Source of the DNA: Anaerolineales bacterium
GTDB taxonomy: Bacteria > Chloroflexota > Anaerolineae > Anaerolineales > DRMV01
Assembly: GCA_015484985.1 (NCBI GenBank)
Contig: WFUL01000118.1
Location: 1 to 5,052 of the forward strand
Direction: 5' to 3'
Length of the DNA: 5,052 bases
A model generated the notes under the pieces. The model had not been told where the DNA came from. It was given only the letters and a program-made list of their open reading frames with translations, and searched no databases. Both the position numbers and the translations under genes were made by a program. Of the stretch, positions 1 to 5,052 are shown piece after piece (position 1 is the stretch's first letter; each line of letters begins with the position of its first letter).

Positions 1-1524
1 CTGCGGCACAGGCGCCAGGTGGGCGTGGCCATGGCTACCTCCGGGCCCGGCGCGACCCACCTCACCACGGCCATCGCCACGGCCCGCATGGATTCTTCCC
101 CCGTGGTCTTCATCACCGGCCAGGTATCTGCTTCCCTCCTGGGGAGCGACGCGTTCCAGGAAACCGACATCACGGGCATCACGTTGCCCATCACCAAGCA
201 CAACTTCCTGGTCACCCGCGCGGAAGATATCCCCCGCGTGGTGCGGGAAGCCTTCCACATCGCCCGCACTGGCCGGCCCGGCCCGGTGGTCATCGACCTG
301 TGCAAGAACGCGCAGATTGAGGAAGCCGAATGGTCTTGGCCCGAACGGGTGGACCTGCCCGGCTACCATCCCCCGGAAAAAGCCGACCCCCAGGACCTGG
401 AACGCGCGGCCCGGCTCATCGCGGAAGCGGAGCGGCCCGTCATCCTCGCGGGGCAGGGCGTGCTCATGTCCGGGGCCATGGAGGAACTACGTCAACTCGC
501 CGAGAAACTCCAGGCCCCCGTGGCCATGACCTTGCTGGGCCTGGGCGCGCTGCCCGCGTCCCACCCCCTGAGCCTGGGGATGATGGGGATGCACGGCGAG
601 TATTACACCAACATGGCCATCCAGCATGCGGACCTGCTCATCGCGCTGGGGATGCGCTTCGACGACCGGGTGACGGGAAAACTGGAGACCTACGCGCCCC
701 ACGCGAAGATCATCCACGTGGAAATCGACCCCGCGGAAATCCATAAGAACGTACGCGCGGACGTGGCCCTGCTGGGCGACCTGAAAGCCGTGCTGCAGGA
801 CCTCATCCCCCTGGTGGAACCCAAACACCCTGAAGCGTGGTGGGACCAAATCGAATCCTGGAAGGCCGACACCCGCCGGCGGAACATCCTCTACCACAAC
901 CAACCCGGACCGCTGCGGGCCGCCCAGGCCATCCACGACCTGTGGAAGGCCACCGCAGGACAGGACGTCATCATCGCCACGGGGGTGGGCCAGCATCAGA
1001 TGTGGACCGCGCAGTACTACAAACTGGAACAACCCTACCGGCTTATCACCTCGGGCGGGCTGGGAACCATGGGCTTTGGCCTGCCCGCGGGCATCGGGGC
1101 CTGGTTCGCCCATCCCGAAAAAGAGGTGTGGGTCATCGAGGGCGACGGCGGCTTCCAGATGACCCAGGCGGAACTGGCTACCGCAGTGCAGGAGGGGGCC
1201 AACGTGAAAGTGGTCATCGTCAACAACCAGTACCTAGGCATGGTGCGGCAGTGGCAGGAACTCTTTTACGAGAAACGCTACTCCGCGGTGCTCATGCACA
1301 ACCCCGATTTCGTCCAACTGGCGAAGGCCTACAGCATCCCGGCCATGCGGGTGACGGAACGGGGGCAGATTCCCCAAGCCGTGGCCTTCGCCCGCGAACA
1401 TCCAGGCCCCGTAGTCCTGGAGTTCGTGGTGGAACAGGAGGAGCACGTCTTCCCCATGGTGCCCTCGGGCGTGTCCCTGCACGAGATGATTCGGAGGCCG
1501 GCTGCGGTGAGCAGCGGGCAGTGA
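1..1524 (+). CDS. ilvB: Acetolactate synthase (AHAS) large catalytic subunit, 5'-truncated by window edge
   Basis: Catalytic, thiamine-diphosphate- and FAD-dependent subunit of acetohydroxyacid synthase, the cytoplasmic first common step of valine, leucine and isoleucine synthesis. The window holds 507 codons plus TGA. Roughly the first 60-75 residues of a typical 560-600 residue protein lie upstream, including the catalytic Glu of the N-terminal Pyr domain, so GTG at 19 is not the real start. Visible in window residue numbers: the SGPGAT motif near 14-19; G-Q-V-S and D-A-F-Q-E at 40-54; the FAD-region motif D-D-R-V-T-G from 221; G-V-G-Q-H-Q-M-W near 330; and the ThDP-binding motif G-D-G (381-383) through N-N (408-409), followed by M-V-R-Q-W-Q with the conserved Trp at 418. 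Ser43 stands where plant AHAS has Pro197. The last eight residues and stop come from the heptamer array. Codons 1-6 do not match the usual A-T-G-[KR] sequence before V-G-V. Identity is near certain; ilvB is used rather than ilvI or ilvG because ilvN follows. Confidence 0.97.
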   Translation: MRHRRQVGVAMATSGPGATHLTTAIATARMDSSPVVFITGQVSASLLGSDAFQETDITGITLPITKHNFLVTRAEDIPRVVREAFHIARTGRPGPVVIDLCKNAQIEEAEWSWPERVDLPGYHPPEKADPQDLERAARLIAEAERPVILAGQGVLMSGAMEELRQLAEKLQAPVAMTLLGLGALPASHPLSLGMMGMHGEYYTNMAIQHADLLIALGMRFDDRVTGKLETYAPHAKIIHVEIDPAEIHKNVRADVALLGDLKAVLQDLIPLVEPKHPEAWWDQIESWKADTRRRNILYHNQPGPLRAAQAIHDLWKATAGQDVIIATGVGQHQMWTAQYYKLEQPYRLITSGGLGTMGFGLPAGIGAWFAHPEKEVWVIEGDGGFQMTQAELATAVQEGANVKVVIVNNQYLGMVRQWQELFYEKRYSAVLMHNPDFVQLAKAYSIPAMRVTERGQIPQAVAFAREHPGPVVLEFVVEQEEHVFPMVPSGVSLHEMIRRPAAVSSGQ

Positions 1525-1580
1525 GCGGTGCGCGGCCCGTGGTCCGCGCACTGCGGACCGCCGACTGCCGGCCGCCGACC
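1497..1580. repeat. Degenerate 7-bp tandem repeat array (12 units) at the ilvB-ilvN junction
   Basis: From 1497 the sequence falls into twelve consecutive 7-base units with no gap. Position 1 is G in 12/12 units, position 2 is C in 11/12, and position 4 is G in 11/12. Position 3 is G, C or A, position 6 is only C or G, and position 7 is mostly C or T. Examples are GCGGTGA, GCAGTGA, GCGGACC, GCCGACT and GCCGACC. Phasing is lost after 1580, just before the ilvN ribosome binding site. The array covers the last codons of ilvB, including its TGA at 1522-1524, and most of the intergenic gap. Heptamer short tandem repeats are known from cyanobacterial intergenic DNA, but I cannot tell whether this array is related. 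The phasing was counted by eye; no significance test was run. Confidence 0.75.
1525..1554 (+). other. Strong hairpin directly after the ilvB stop codon
   Basis: Bases 1525-1535 pair with 1544-1554 over 11 bp (one G-T wobble, mostly G-C) around an 8-base loop. The stem starts at the first base after the ilvB TGA. No T-run follows, so it does not look like an intrinsic terminator. It could shield the upstream message from 3' exonucleases or tune translation of ilvN. It competes with a second hairpin (1539-1547 with 1553-1561, 9 bp with one wobble) inside the same array. Self-pairing is partly expected from GC-rich heptamers, so function is inference. Confidence 0.45.
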
Positions 1581-1589
1581 ACTCCCCAC

Positions 1590-1596
1590 GGAGGTG
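1590..1596 (+). promoter_or_regulatory. Ribosome binding site of ilvN
   Basis: GGAGGTG is a full match to the anti-Shine-Dalgarno end of 16S rRNA. GGAGG ends 6 bases before the ATG at 1601. This supports that start and shows that ilvN initiates independently although it lies only 76 bp after ilvB. Confidence 0.85.
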
Positions 1597-1600
1597 TCCC

Positions 1601-2158
1601 ATGAACCCCAATGGTCCCCGACCCCACATTTTCATCGCCTGGGTGGAGAACAAACCCGGGGTGTTGAACCGGGTGGCGTCCCTGTTCCGCAGGAGGAATT
1701 ACAACATCCACTCCCTGAACGTGGGCACCACCCAGGACCCCCGGGTTTCCCGCATGACCATCGTGGTGGAAGTTGAGGACGAGAAGGCCCATCTCATTGA
1801 GGCCAATCTGTACAAGTTGGTGAACGTGCTGGACGTACAGGACGTGACCGACCGGCCCGCGGTGGTGCGGGAACTGGCCCTCATCAAAGTGAAAGCGCCG
1901 CCGGGCCAGCGCACGGAAATCATCAACCTGGCCGCGGTGTTCCGAGCCGGGGTGGTGGACGTAGGAGCTGAGACGGTGACCGTGGAAATCACGGGCGCGC
2001 CAGAGAAGGTGGACGGTCTTATCGACCTGTTGCGACCCATGGGCATCATGGAAGTGGTACGCACTGGCCAGGTGGCCATGAGCCGAGGAACGGCCGCAGG
2101 CCGTCGGTATCTGCCCAGCACCAATAACGGACGAGAAGCCACGCGCATTCGTCGGTAA
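1601..2158 (+). CDS. ilvN: Acetolactate synthase small regulatory subunit
   Basis: Regulatory subunit that activates the IlvB catalytic subunit and carries end-product feedback inhibition. It has 185 residues against 163 for E. coli IlvH; the excess is a short N-terminal lead of about 6 residues and a C-terminal tail of about 20. The N-terminal ACT domain covers about residues 9-83, with H-I-F-I-A-W-V-E-N-K-P-G at 9-20 and Y-N-I-H-S-L at 34-39, then D-P-R-V-S-R-M-T-I-V. Asn17, Gly20 and Asn35 align with Asn11, Gly14 and Asn29 of E. coli IlvH, which are linked to valine binding, so valine feedback is predicted. The C-terminal domain, about 90-165, ends in the usual V-V-R-T-G-Q-V-A-M-S-R-G. The tail after that is basic, ends I-R-R, and has no counterpart I recognise. 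The ATG is fixed by the GGAGGTG site, and the gene is presumably co-transcribed with ilvB. Confidence 0.97.
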   Translation: MNPNGPRPHIFIAWVENKPGVLNRVASLFRRRNYNIHSLNVGTTQDPRVSRMTIVVEVEDEKAHLIEANLYKLVNVLDVQDVTDRPAVVRELALIKVKAPPGQRTEIINLAAVFRAGVVDVGAETVTVEITGAPEKVDGLIDLLRPMGIMEVVRTGQVAMSRGTAAGRRYLPSTNNGREATRIRR

Positions 2159-2231
2159 AGGCAAGAGCGATCTTGGCCAAATACCATCGACCGTTGACCA
2201 GGACACAGCACCTTGACAACGCCATATCCGA

Positions 2232-2259
2232 CAGGGCCGGGAAGTTCCGCCCCGGCCTG
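2232..2259 (+). terminator. GC-rich hairpin downstream of ilvN, possible weak terminator or attenuator
   Basis: Bases 2236-2241 pair with 2251-2256, continued by 2232-2234 with 2257-2259 across a one-base bulge at 2235. This gives nine base pairs around a 9-base loop, 73 bp after the ilvN stop. No T-run follows, so it lacks the second half of a classical intrinsic terminator. It may mark the 3' end of an ilvBN message, act with Rho, or be incidental in GC-rich DNA. Confidence 0.35.
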
Positions 2260-2317
2260 CTCACAGGACGACCGGGGAAGATGTGACCCCACAGGCACAA
2301 AAGTGGCATTTTGCCCA

Positions 2318-2344
2318 CTGGTCGACTACAATTTCGTCGACCAG
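2318..2344. promoter_or_regulatory. Perfect 9-bp palindrome around a TACAAT hexamer: candidate operator and promoter
   Basis: CTGGTCGAC at 2318-2326 is the exact reverse complement of GTCGACCAG at 2336-2344, with a 9-base centre at 2327-2335. The centre begins with TACAAT, one base away from the -10 consensus. The matching -35 window near 2303-2309 is weak (TGGCAT), so a regulator-dependent promoter would be more plausible than a strong constitutive one. A related half-site, TTGACCAG, lies at 2194-2201. The palindrome ends 11 bases before the ribosome binding site of the membrane gene. It could instead act in RNA as a leader hairpin. The repeat is seen; its role is inferred. Confidence 0.45.
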
Positions 2345-2355
2345 GTTCTCACCTC

Positions 2356-2361
2356 AAGGAG
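2356..2361 (+). promoter_or_regulatory. Ribosome binding site that sets the membrane protein start at 2368
   Basis: AAGGAG lies 6 bases before the ATG at 2368. The same frame is open up to a TTG at 2311, but that codon has no such site and the extension would translate the palindrome. The ATG is therefore preferred. Confidence 0.8.
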
Positions 2362-2367
2362 CCATAT

Positions 2368-4068
2368 ATGACCCTTCCCGGACAGGCTCTGTGGCGGCGA
2401 TTTTGTGAGATGCCGTTGTGGCGACATCCCTTCGTGTCATGGCTGGGGACTCTGGCCGCGGCCGGACTGGGCTGGGGGTTGGTGCTGTATACCACATGGA
2501 ACTGGGGCCCCGGTGCCAACTCCGACGGCCTGAGTTACCTGGTGCTGGCCCGATACATCCACCGCGCAGGCGTGTATGGATATCCCTATCCCGACGGCAC
2601 CTGGAAAATCATGGGCCATTTTCCCCCGGGTTATCCGTTGCTGATCGCCGCTCTGTTGCCTTGGGCCGGAAATGAAGCCACCGCGGCTTTATGGGTGAAT
2701 CTGTTGAGTCTGACCATGGTGGTCTTGTTGACCGCGAGGGAGGTCTATAAAACGACACACCATGCCTTTCCCACCCTGGCCACCGTCTTCTGGGTCGCCG
2801 CGGCGTTTCCTCTGGTTCGCATCTTCGCCTGGGTCCTCTCAGAAGCCCCCTTCCTGGCCCTGATGCTGCTTCTTTCCTGGTCCACTGAAGCCTGGACCCG
2901 AACCTGGTCCCGTCGACGAAGCCTGCTGGTGGGCCTGGTGGTCGCTTGGGGGGTATACGTGCGCTGGATTGGCCTGGTCTTTCTCCCTTGGGTTACTTTT
3001 CTGGCCGGGTATGCCTGGTTTCGCACGCGGCGGGGTTCGTCTTCGGAACTCCTTCGAGCCCTCGTGCCCTTCTGGTTGGCTGCCGGGCTGCCCATCGGGC
3101 TTCTCTTCATGGCAACCCGACTGGCCAGTGGTGCGCTGGCCTCTCGCGCCCTTCGATGGCATCCACCCGGACAGGAGACCTGGCTCCAGGCCGCTCAGAC
3201 GATAAGTGCATGGGTGGCCTCTCCGTTCGTCGAATTCTCCGCCCGCCAGGCCCTCTTGCGCGCGAGCGGTCTTCTCCTCTTGTTGGTCGTCCTGACCTGG
3301 ATAACCATCCGCCAGAAGGCCCATCGCGCGACCCCGGGAGCTCCAACCTCCCAAATCCCCCCTTTTCTCTTCCGGTGGTGGACCTTTGTGGTCTGGTATA
3401 TGCTCACCCTGGTGGGGGCCATCACCTTCATGGACGCATCCACCCCTATGGACTGGCGGCTCCTTGTCCCGGTCTTCCTAGCCCTCTCCCTGTTGGCCGG
3501 GGTGGTCGTCTGGCAGGCGCTGGGTCCCTGGTGGCCAACGGCTCTACTGGTGGCCTGGGTATGGGTCCATCTCCTGCGCACGTACAAAGTGACCCATGAG
3601 CTCTATCTGACCAAATGGCACCGGGGAGGGGCCAGTCTGCGCGCCGAAATCTGGCAAACGGCCGACGTATGGCCGGTATTACGTACGCTTCCCCATGACG
3701 TGTTCCTTTATACAAATGAAGACATCGAAACCCGTTACTACGCCGACCGCCCCTTGTGGATTCTGCCCCCACGCCCAAGATGGATCGAGGGCAAGGCGTA
3801 TATCTGCGACGTCGTGCGCAATGAATGCCTTCCTGCGCCCTATACCTATCGAGGTGAGTGGGCAGAGCGCTTAGCGGAAAAAGCCCAAACCCACTGCACG
3901 GTCATTGCCTTGGTGACCGTGAACGTCACTTCTCCCAAGATGAGGGAACAATTGCAGAACCATCTGCGAGAGTTGCAAGAGCACTTCCTTTTATGGCAGA
4001 CATTGGAGAGCGCTTATCTCCTGCGGTCTCCTTCCTGTGAGCCCACTGTCCGTTCCCCAAATCCCTGA
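2368..4068 (+). CDS. Multi-pass membrane protein, probable GT-C (PMT/ArnT-like, family 39 type) glycosyltransferase
   Basis: 566 residues. About the first 405 are strongly hydrophobic with many membrane segments, for example 25-44, 105-123, 135-157, 160-171 and 186-217. The last 160 or so form a soluble, probably extracytoplasmic domain. Features typical of GT-C enzymes that use polyprenyl-phosphate sugars: an N-S-D-G-L-S-Y-L sequence in the first outer loop (Asp53 as possible catalytic acid, Tyr57), H-F-P-P-G-Y-P at 84-90, L-S-E-A-P-F near 157-162, Y-V-R-W-I-G at 197-202, and M-D-W-R-L-L-V-P at 361-368. The C-terminal domain contains L-Y-T-N-E-D near 447-452 and Y-A-D-R-P at 458-462, a pattern I associate with such membrane transferases. 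Sugar and acceptor cannot be read from sequence. The gene has no evident link to branched-chain amino acids despite lying between ilvN and ilvC; spacers of 209 and 137 bp set it apart. Family call is good, exact activity unknown. Confidence 0.72.
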   Translation: MTLPGQALWRRFCEMPLWRHPFVSWLGTLAAAGLGWGLVLYTTWNWGPGANSDGLSYLVLARYIHRAGVYGYPYPDGTWKIMGHFPPGYPLLIAALLPWAGNEATAALWVNLLSLTMVVLLTAREVYKTTHHAFPTLATVFWVAAAFPLVRIFAWVLSEAPFLALMLLLSWSTEAWTRTWSRRRSLLVGLVVAWGVYVRWIGLVFLPWVTFLAGYAWFRTRRGSSSELLRALVPFWLAAGLPIGLLFMATRLASGALASRALRWHPPGQETWLQAAQTISAWVASPFVEFSARQALLRASGLLLLLVVLTWITIRQKAHRATPGAPTSQIPPFLFRWWTFVVWYMLTLVGAITFMDASTPMDWRLLVPVFLALSLLAGVVVWQALGPWWPTALLVAWVWVHLLRTYKVTHELYLTKWHRGGASLRAEIWQTADVWPVLRTLPHDVFLYTNEDIETRYYADRPLWILPPRPRWIEGKAYICDVVRNECLPAPYTYRGEWAERLAEKAQTHCTVIALVTVNVTSPKMREQLQNHLRELQEHFLLWQTLESAYLLRSPSCEPTVRSPNP

Positions 4069-4175
4069 CGTTCCGGTATCGTCGCGCACCATTTGAGCTA
4101 CTGGACGCATCTGCGGCGGACGCGCCGGAATACGTCCGTGCGCTTCCGTCTCCATCGTCAGGGACGGATACCGGA
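4062..4175 (+). promoter_or_regulatory. Structured ilvC leader with two competing long-range inverted repeats
   Basis: Two pairs of inverted repeats interlock. TCCCTGACG at 4062-4070 is complementary to 4156-4164. The adjacent stretch 4072-4083 is complementary to 4163-4175 over 12 bp, with one bulged base at 4166. Because the inner left arm matches the outer right arm, both pairings cannot nest, and the right arms overlap by two bases. The result is a choice between two folds or a pseudoknot. Between the arms, 4084-4089 can pair with 4138-4143 and 4117-4122 with 4133-4138. A local stem, 4145-4150 with 4163-4168, competes with both. The first arm overlaps the stop codon of the membrane gene. 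I see no T-run, no T-box motif, no clear -35/-10 pair and no Ile/Leu/Val-rich leader peptide. A role in controlling ilvC is inference. Confidence 0.45.
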
Positions 4176-4192
4176 CCACATTCCCAAAACAT

Positions 4193-4200
4193 AAGGAGGA
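4193..4200 (+). promoter_or_regulatory. Ribosome binding site of ilvC
   Basis: AAGGAGGA lies 5 bases before the ATG at 4206, a strong site. It sits 18 bases after the end of the structured leader and appears free of the long-range repeats. Confidence 0.88.
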
Positions 4201-4205
4201 CTCCC

Positions 4206-5052
4206 ATGACCAAGGTGTATTACGAACGAGATGTGCATCCGGAAACGATTCAACAGCGACAGGTGGCTGTCTTGGGTTTCGGCTCACAAGGGCATGCTCA
4301 TGCCCTCAACCTCAAGGAAAGCGGCGTGCCGGTCCGGGTGGGCCTTCGTCCCGGCAGCCGGTCCTGGGAAAAGGCCCAAAGCCAGGGATTGGACGTGTTG
4401 ACCATCCCCGAAGCCGTGCAATGGGCCGACCTCATCGCGGTGCTCATCCCCGATACCGCCCAGCCCCAGGTGTATCGGGAGAGCATCGCGCCCTACCTAC
4501 GGGCCGGACAGGCCCTGCTCTTCGCTCACGGCTTCAACATCCACTACGGCACCATCACGCCGCCTGAAGACGTAGACGTCATCATGGTCGCGCCCAAGGC
4601 CCCGGGCCACCGGGTGCGGGAACTCTTCACCCAGGGCGCGGGCGCGCCCGCCCTGTTCGCGGTGTACCAGGACGCCACCGGTCGGGCCCGGGACCTGGCC
4701 CTGGCCTATGCCTGGGGCATCGGATGTACCCGCGCGGGGGTGTTGGAAACCACTTTCAAGGAAGAAACCGAGACCGACCTCTTCGGCGAGCAAACCGTGC
4801 TGTGCGGCGGGGTCACCGCGCTCATCAAGGCGGGGTTTGAAACCCTGGTGGAAGCCGGGTATCAGCCCGAACTGGCCTATTTCGAATGCCTGCACGAACT
4901 CAAACTCATCGTGGACCTGCTCTACCGGGGCGGTCTGACCTATATGCGGTACTCGGTCTCGGACACCGCGGAATACGGCGACTACAGGGTCGGCCCCCGC
5001 ATCATCGACGAGCATGTGCGCCAGACCATGCGGGACGTGCTCCGGGCCATTC
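4206..5052 (+). CDS. ilvC: Ketol-acid reductoisomerase, class I, 3'-truncated by window edge
   Basis: Converts acetolactate (or acetohydroxybutyrate) to the dihydroxy acid by Mg-dependent alkyl migration and NAD(P)H reduction in the cytoplasm, directly downstream of the IlvBN step. 282 codons are present; class I enzymes have about 330-340 residues, so about 50 are missing. The Rossmann motif G-F-G-S-Q-G is at 24-29. The cofactor loop after L47 reads R-P-G-S-R-S (48-53); Arg48 and Ser51/Ser53 suggest NADPH preference. His108 and Lys131 occupy the conserved active-site positions. The metal-binding acidic residues are Asp191 and Glu195 (D-L-F-G-E), then Glu227 and Glu231 (F-E-C-L-H-E). Ser252 in Y-S-V-S-D-T-A-E-Y-G-D is the substrate Ser. 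No active-site residue visible here is missing. The start is fixed by the strong ribosome binding site. The gene could be read from the upstream transcript or separately; the leader before it hints at its own control. Confidence 0.97.
   Translation, partial: MTKVYYERDVHPETIQQRQVAVLGFGSQGHAHALNLKESGVPVRVGLRPGSRSWEKAQSQGLDVLTIPEAVQWADLIAVLIPDTAQPQVYRESIAPYLRAGQALLFAHGFNIHYGTITPPEDVDVIMVAPKAPGHRVRELFTQGAGAPALFAVYQDATGRARDLALAYAWGIGCTRAGVLETTFKEETETDLFGEQTVLCGGVTALIKAGFETLVEAGYQPELAYFECLHELKLIVDLLYRGGLTYMRYSVSDTAEYGDYRVGPRIIDEHVRQTMRDVLRAI

Noticed and set aside
487..1113. Minus-strand open frame of 208 codons opposite ilvB
   Set aside because: Composition-driven shadow of ilvB with no recognisable motif.
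1292..2206. Long open frame on the minus strand (304 codons) across the ilvB-ilvN junction
   Set aside because: It lies opposite two well-identified genes in GC-rich DNA, its translation is low-complexity (His-, Gly- and Arg-rich) with no recognisable domain, and such antisense frames are expected at this composition.
2213..2218. Perfect -35 hexamer TTGACA after ilvN
   Set aside because: At 17 bp spacing the -10 window (2236-2241) reads GCCGGG; the nearest AT-rich hexamer is only 4 bases away, so no promoter can be supported.
2311..2367. N-terminal extension of the membrane protein from TTG at 2311
   Set aside because: No ribosome binding site suits that codon, the extension translates the palindrome, and ATG at 2368 has AAGGAG at good spacing.
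4062..4175. T-box leader ahead of ilvC
   Set aside because: I could not find the conserved T-box sequence or a terminator with a T-run, so known T-box control is not supported.
4093..4194. Possible 33-codon leader peptide from TTG at 4093 ending at the ilvC ribosome binding site
   Set aside because: No ribosome binding site, no cluster of Ile, Leu or Val codons as in ilv attenuators, and the frame merely continues the membrane gene past its stop.
4497..5015. Minus-strand open frame of 172 codons opposite ilvC
   Set aside because: It mirrors the codon structure of ilvC and shows no family features; a shadow frame.

Overview
This window carries most of a branched-chain amino acid biosynthesis cluster, all on the + strand, from a GC-rich bacterium. 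In order it holds the 3' part of ilvB (acetolactate synthase catalytic subunit), complete ilvN (its regulatory subunit), a complete gene for a multi-pass membrane protein of the GT-C glycosyltransferase type, and the 5' part of ilvC (ketol-acid reductoisomerase). IlvB and IlvN form the enzyme that condenses two pyruvates, or pyruvate and 2-oxobutyrate. IlvC takes the product on to the dihydroxy acid precursor of valine, leucine and isoleucine. The high G+C at third codon positions, the ilvBN-ilvC order and the style of the membrane protein (D-x-x-x-Y and H-F-P-P-G-Y-P motifs with a C-terminal soluble domain) would suit Chloroflexota (Anaerolineae-like). That placement is an impression from protein style, not a demonstrated assignment.

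Layout: 1-1524 ilvB, cut by the left edge. 1497-1580 is a degenerate array of 7-bp units that encodes the last residues and stop codon of ilvB and fills most of the ilvB-ilvN gap. 1601-2158 is ilvN. 2159-2367 is a spacer of 209 bp with a GC-rich hairpin, a perfect 9-bp palindrome around a TACAAT hexamer, and the ribosome binding site of the next gene. 2368-4068 is the membrane protein. 4069-4205 is a structured ilvC leader whose repeats begin inside the end of the preceding gene. 4206-5052 is ilvC, cut by the right edge after 282 codons.

The three ilv enzymes are ordinary members of their families with active-site residues in place wherever they fall in the window. The unusual content lies in the joints. 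These are the heptamer array between ilvB and ilvN, an apparently unrelated membrane gene placed between ilvN and ilvC with spacers on both sides, and two mutually exclusive long-range pairings just ahead of ilvC. No wholly new system is evident. The best candidates for something undescribed are the heptamer array and the ilvC leader.
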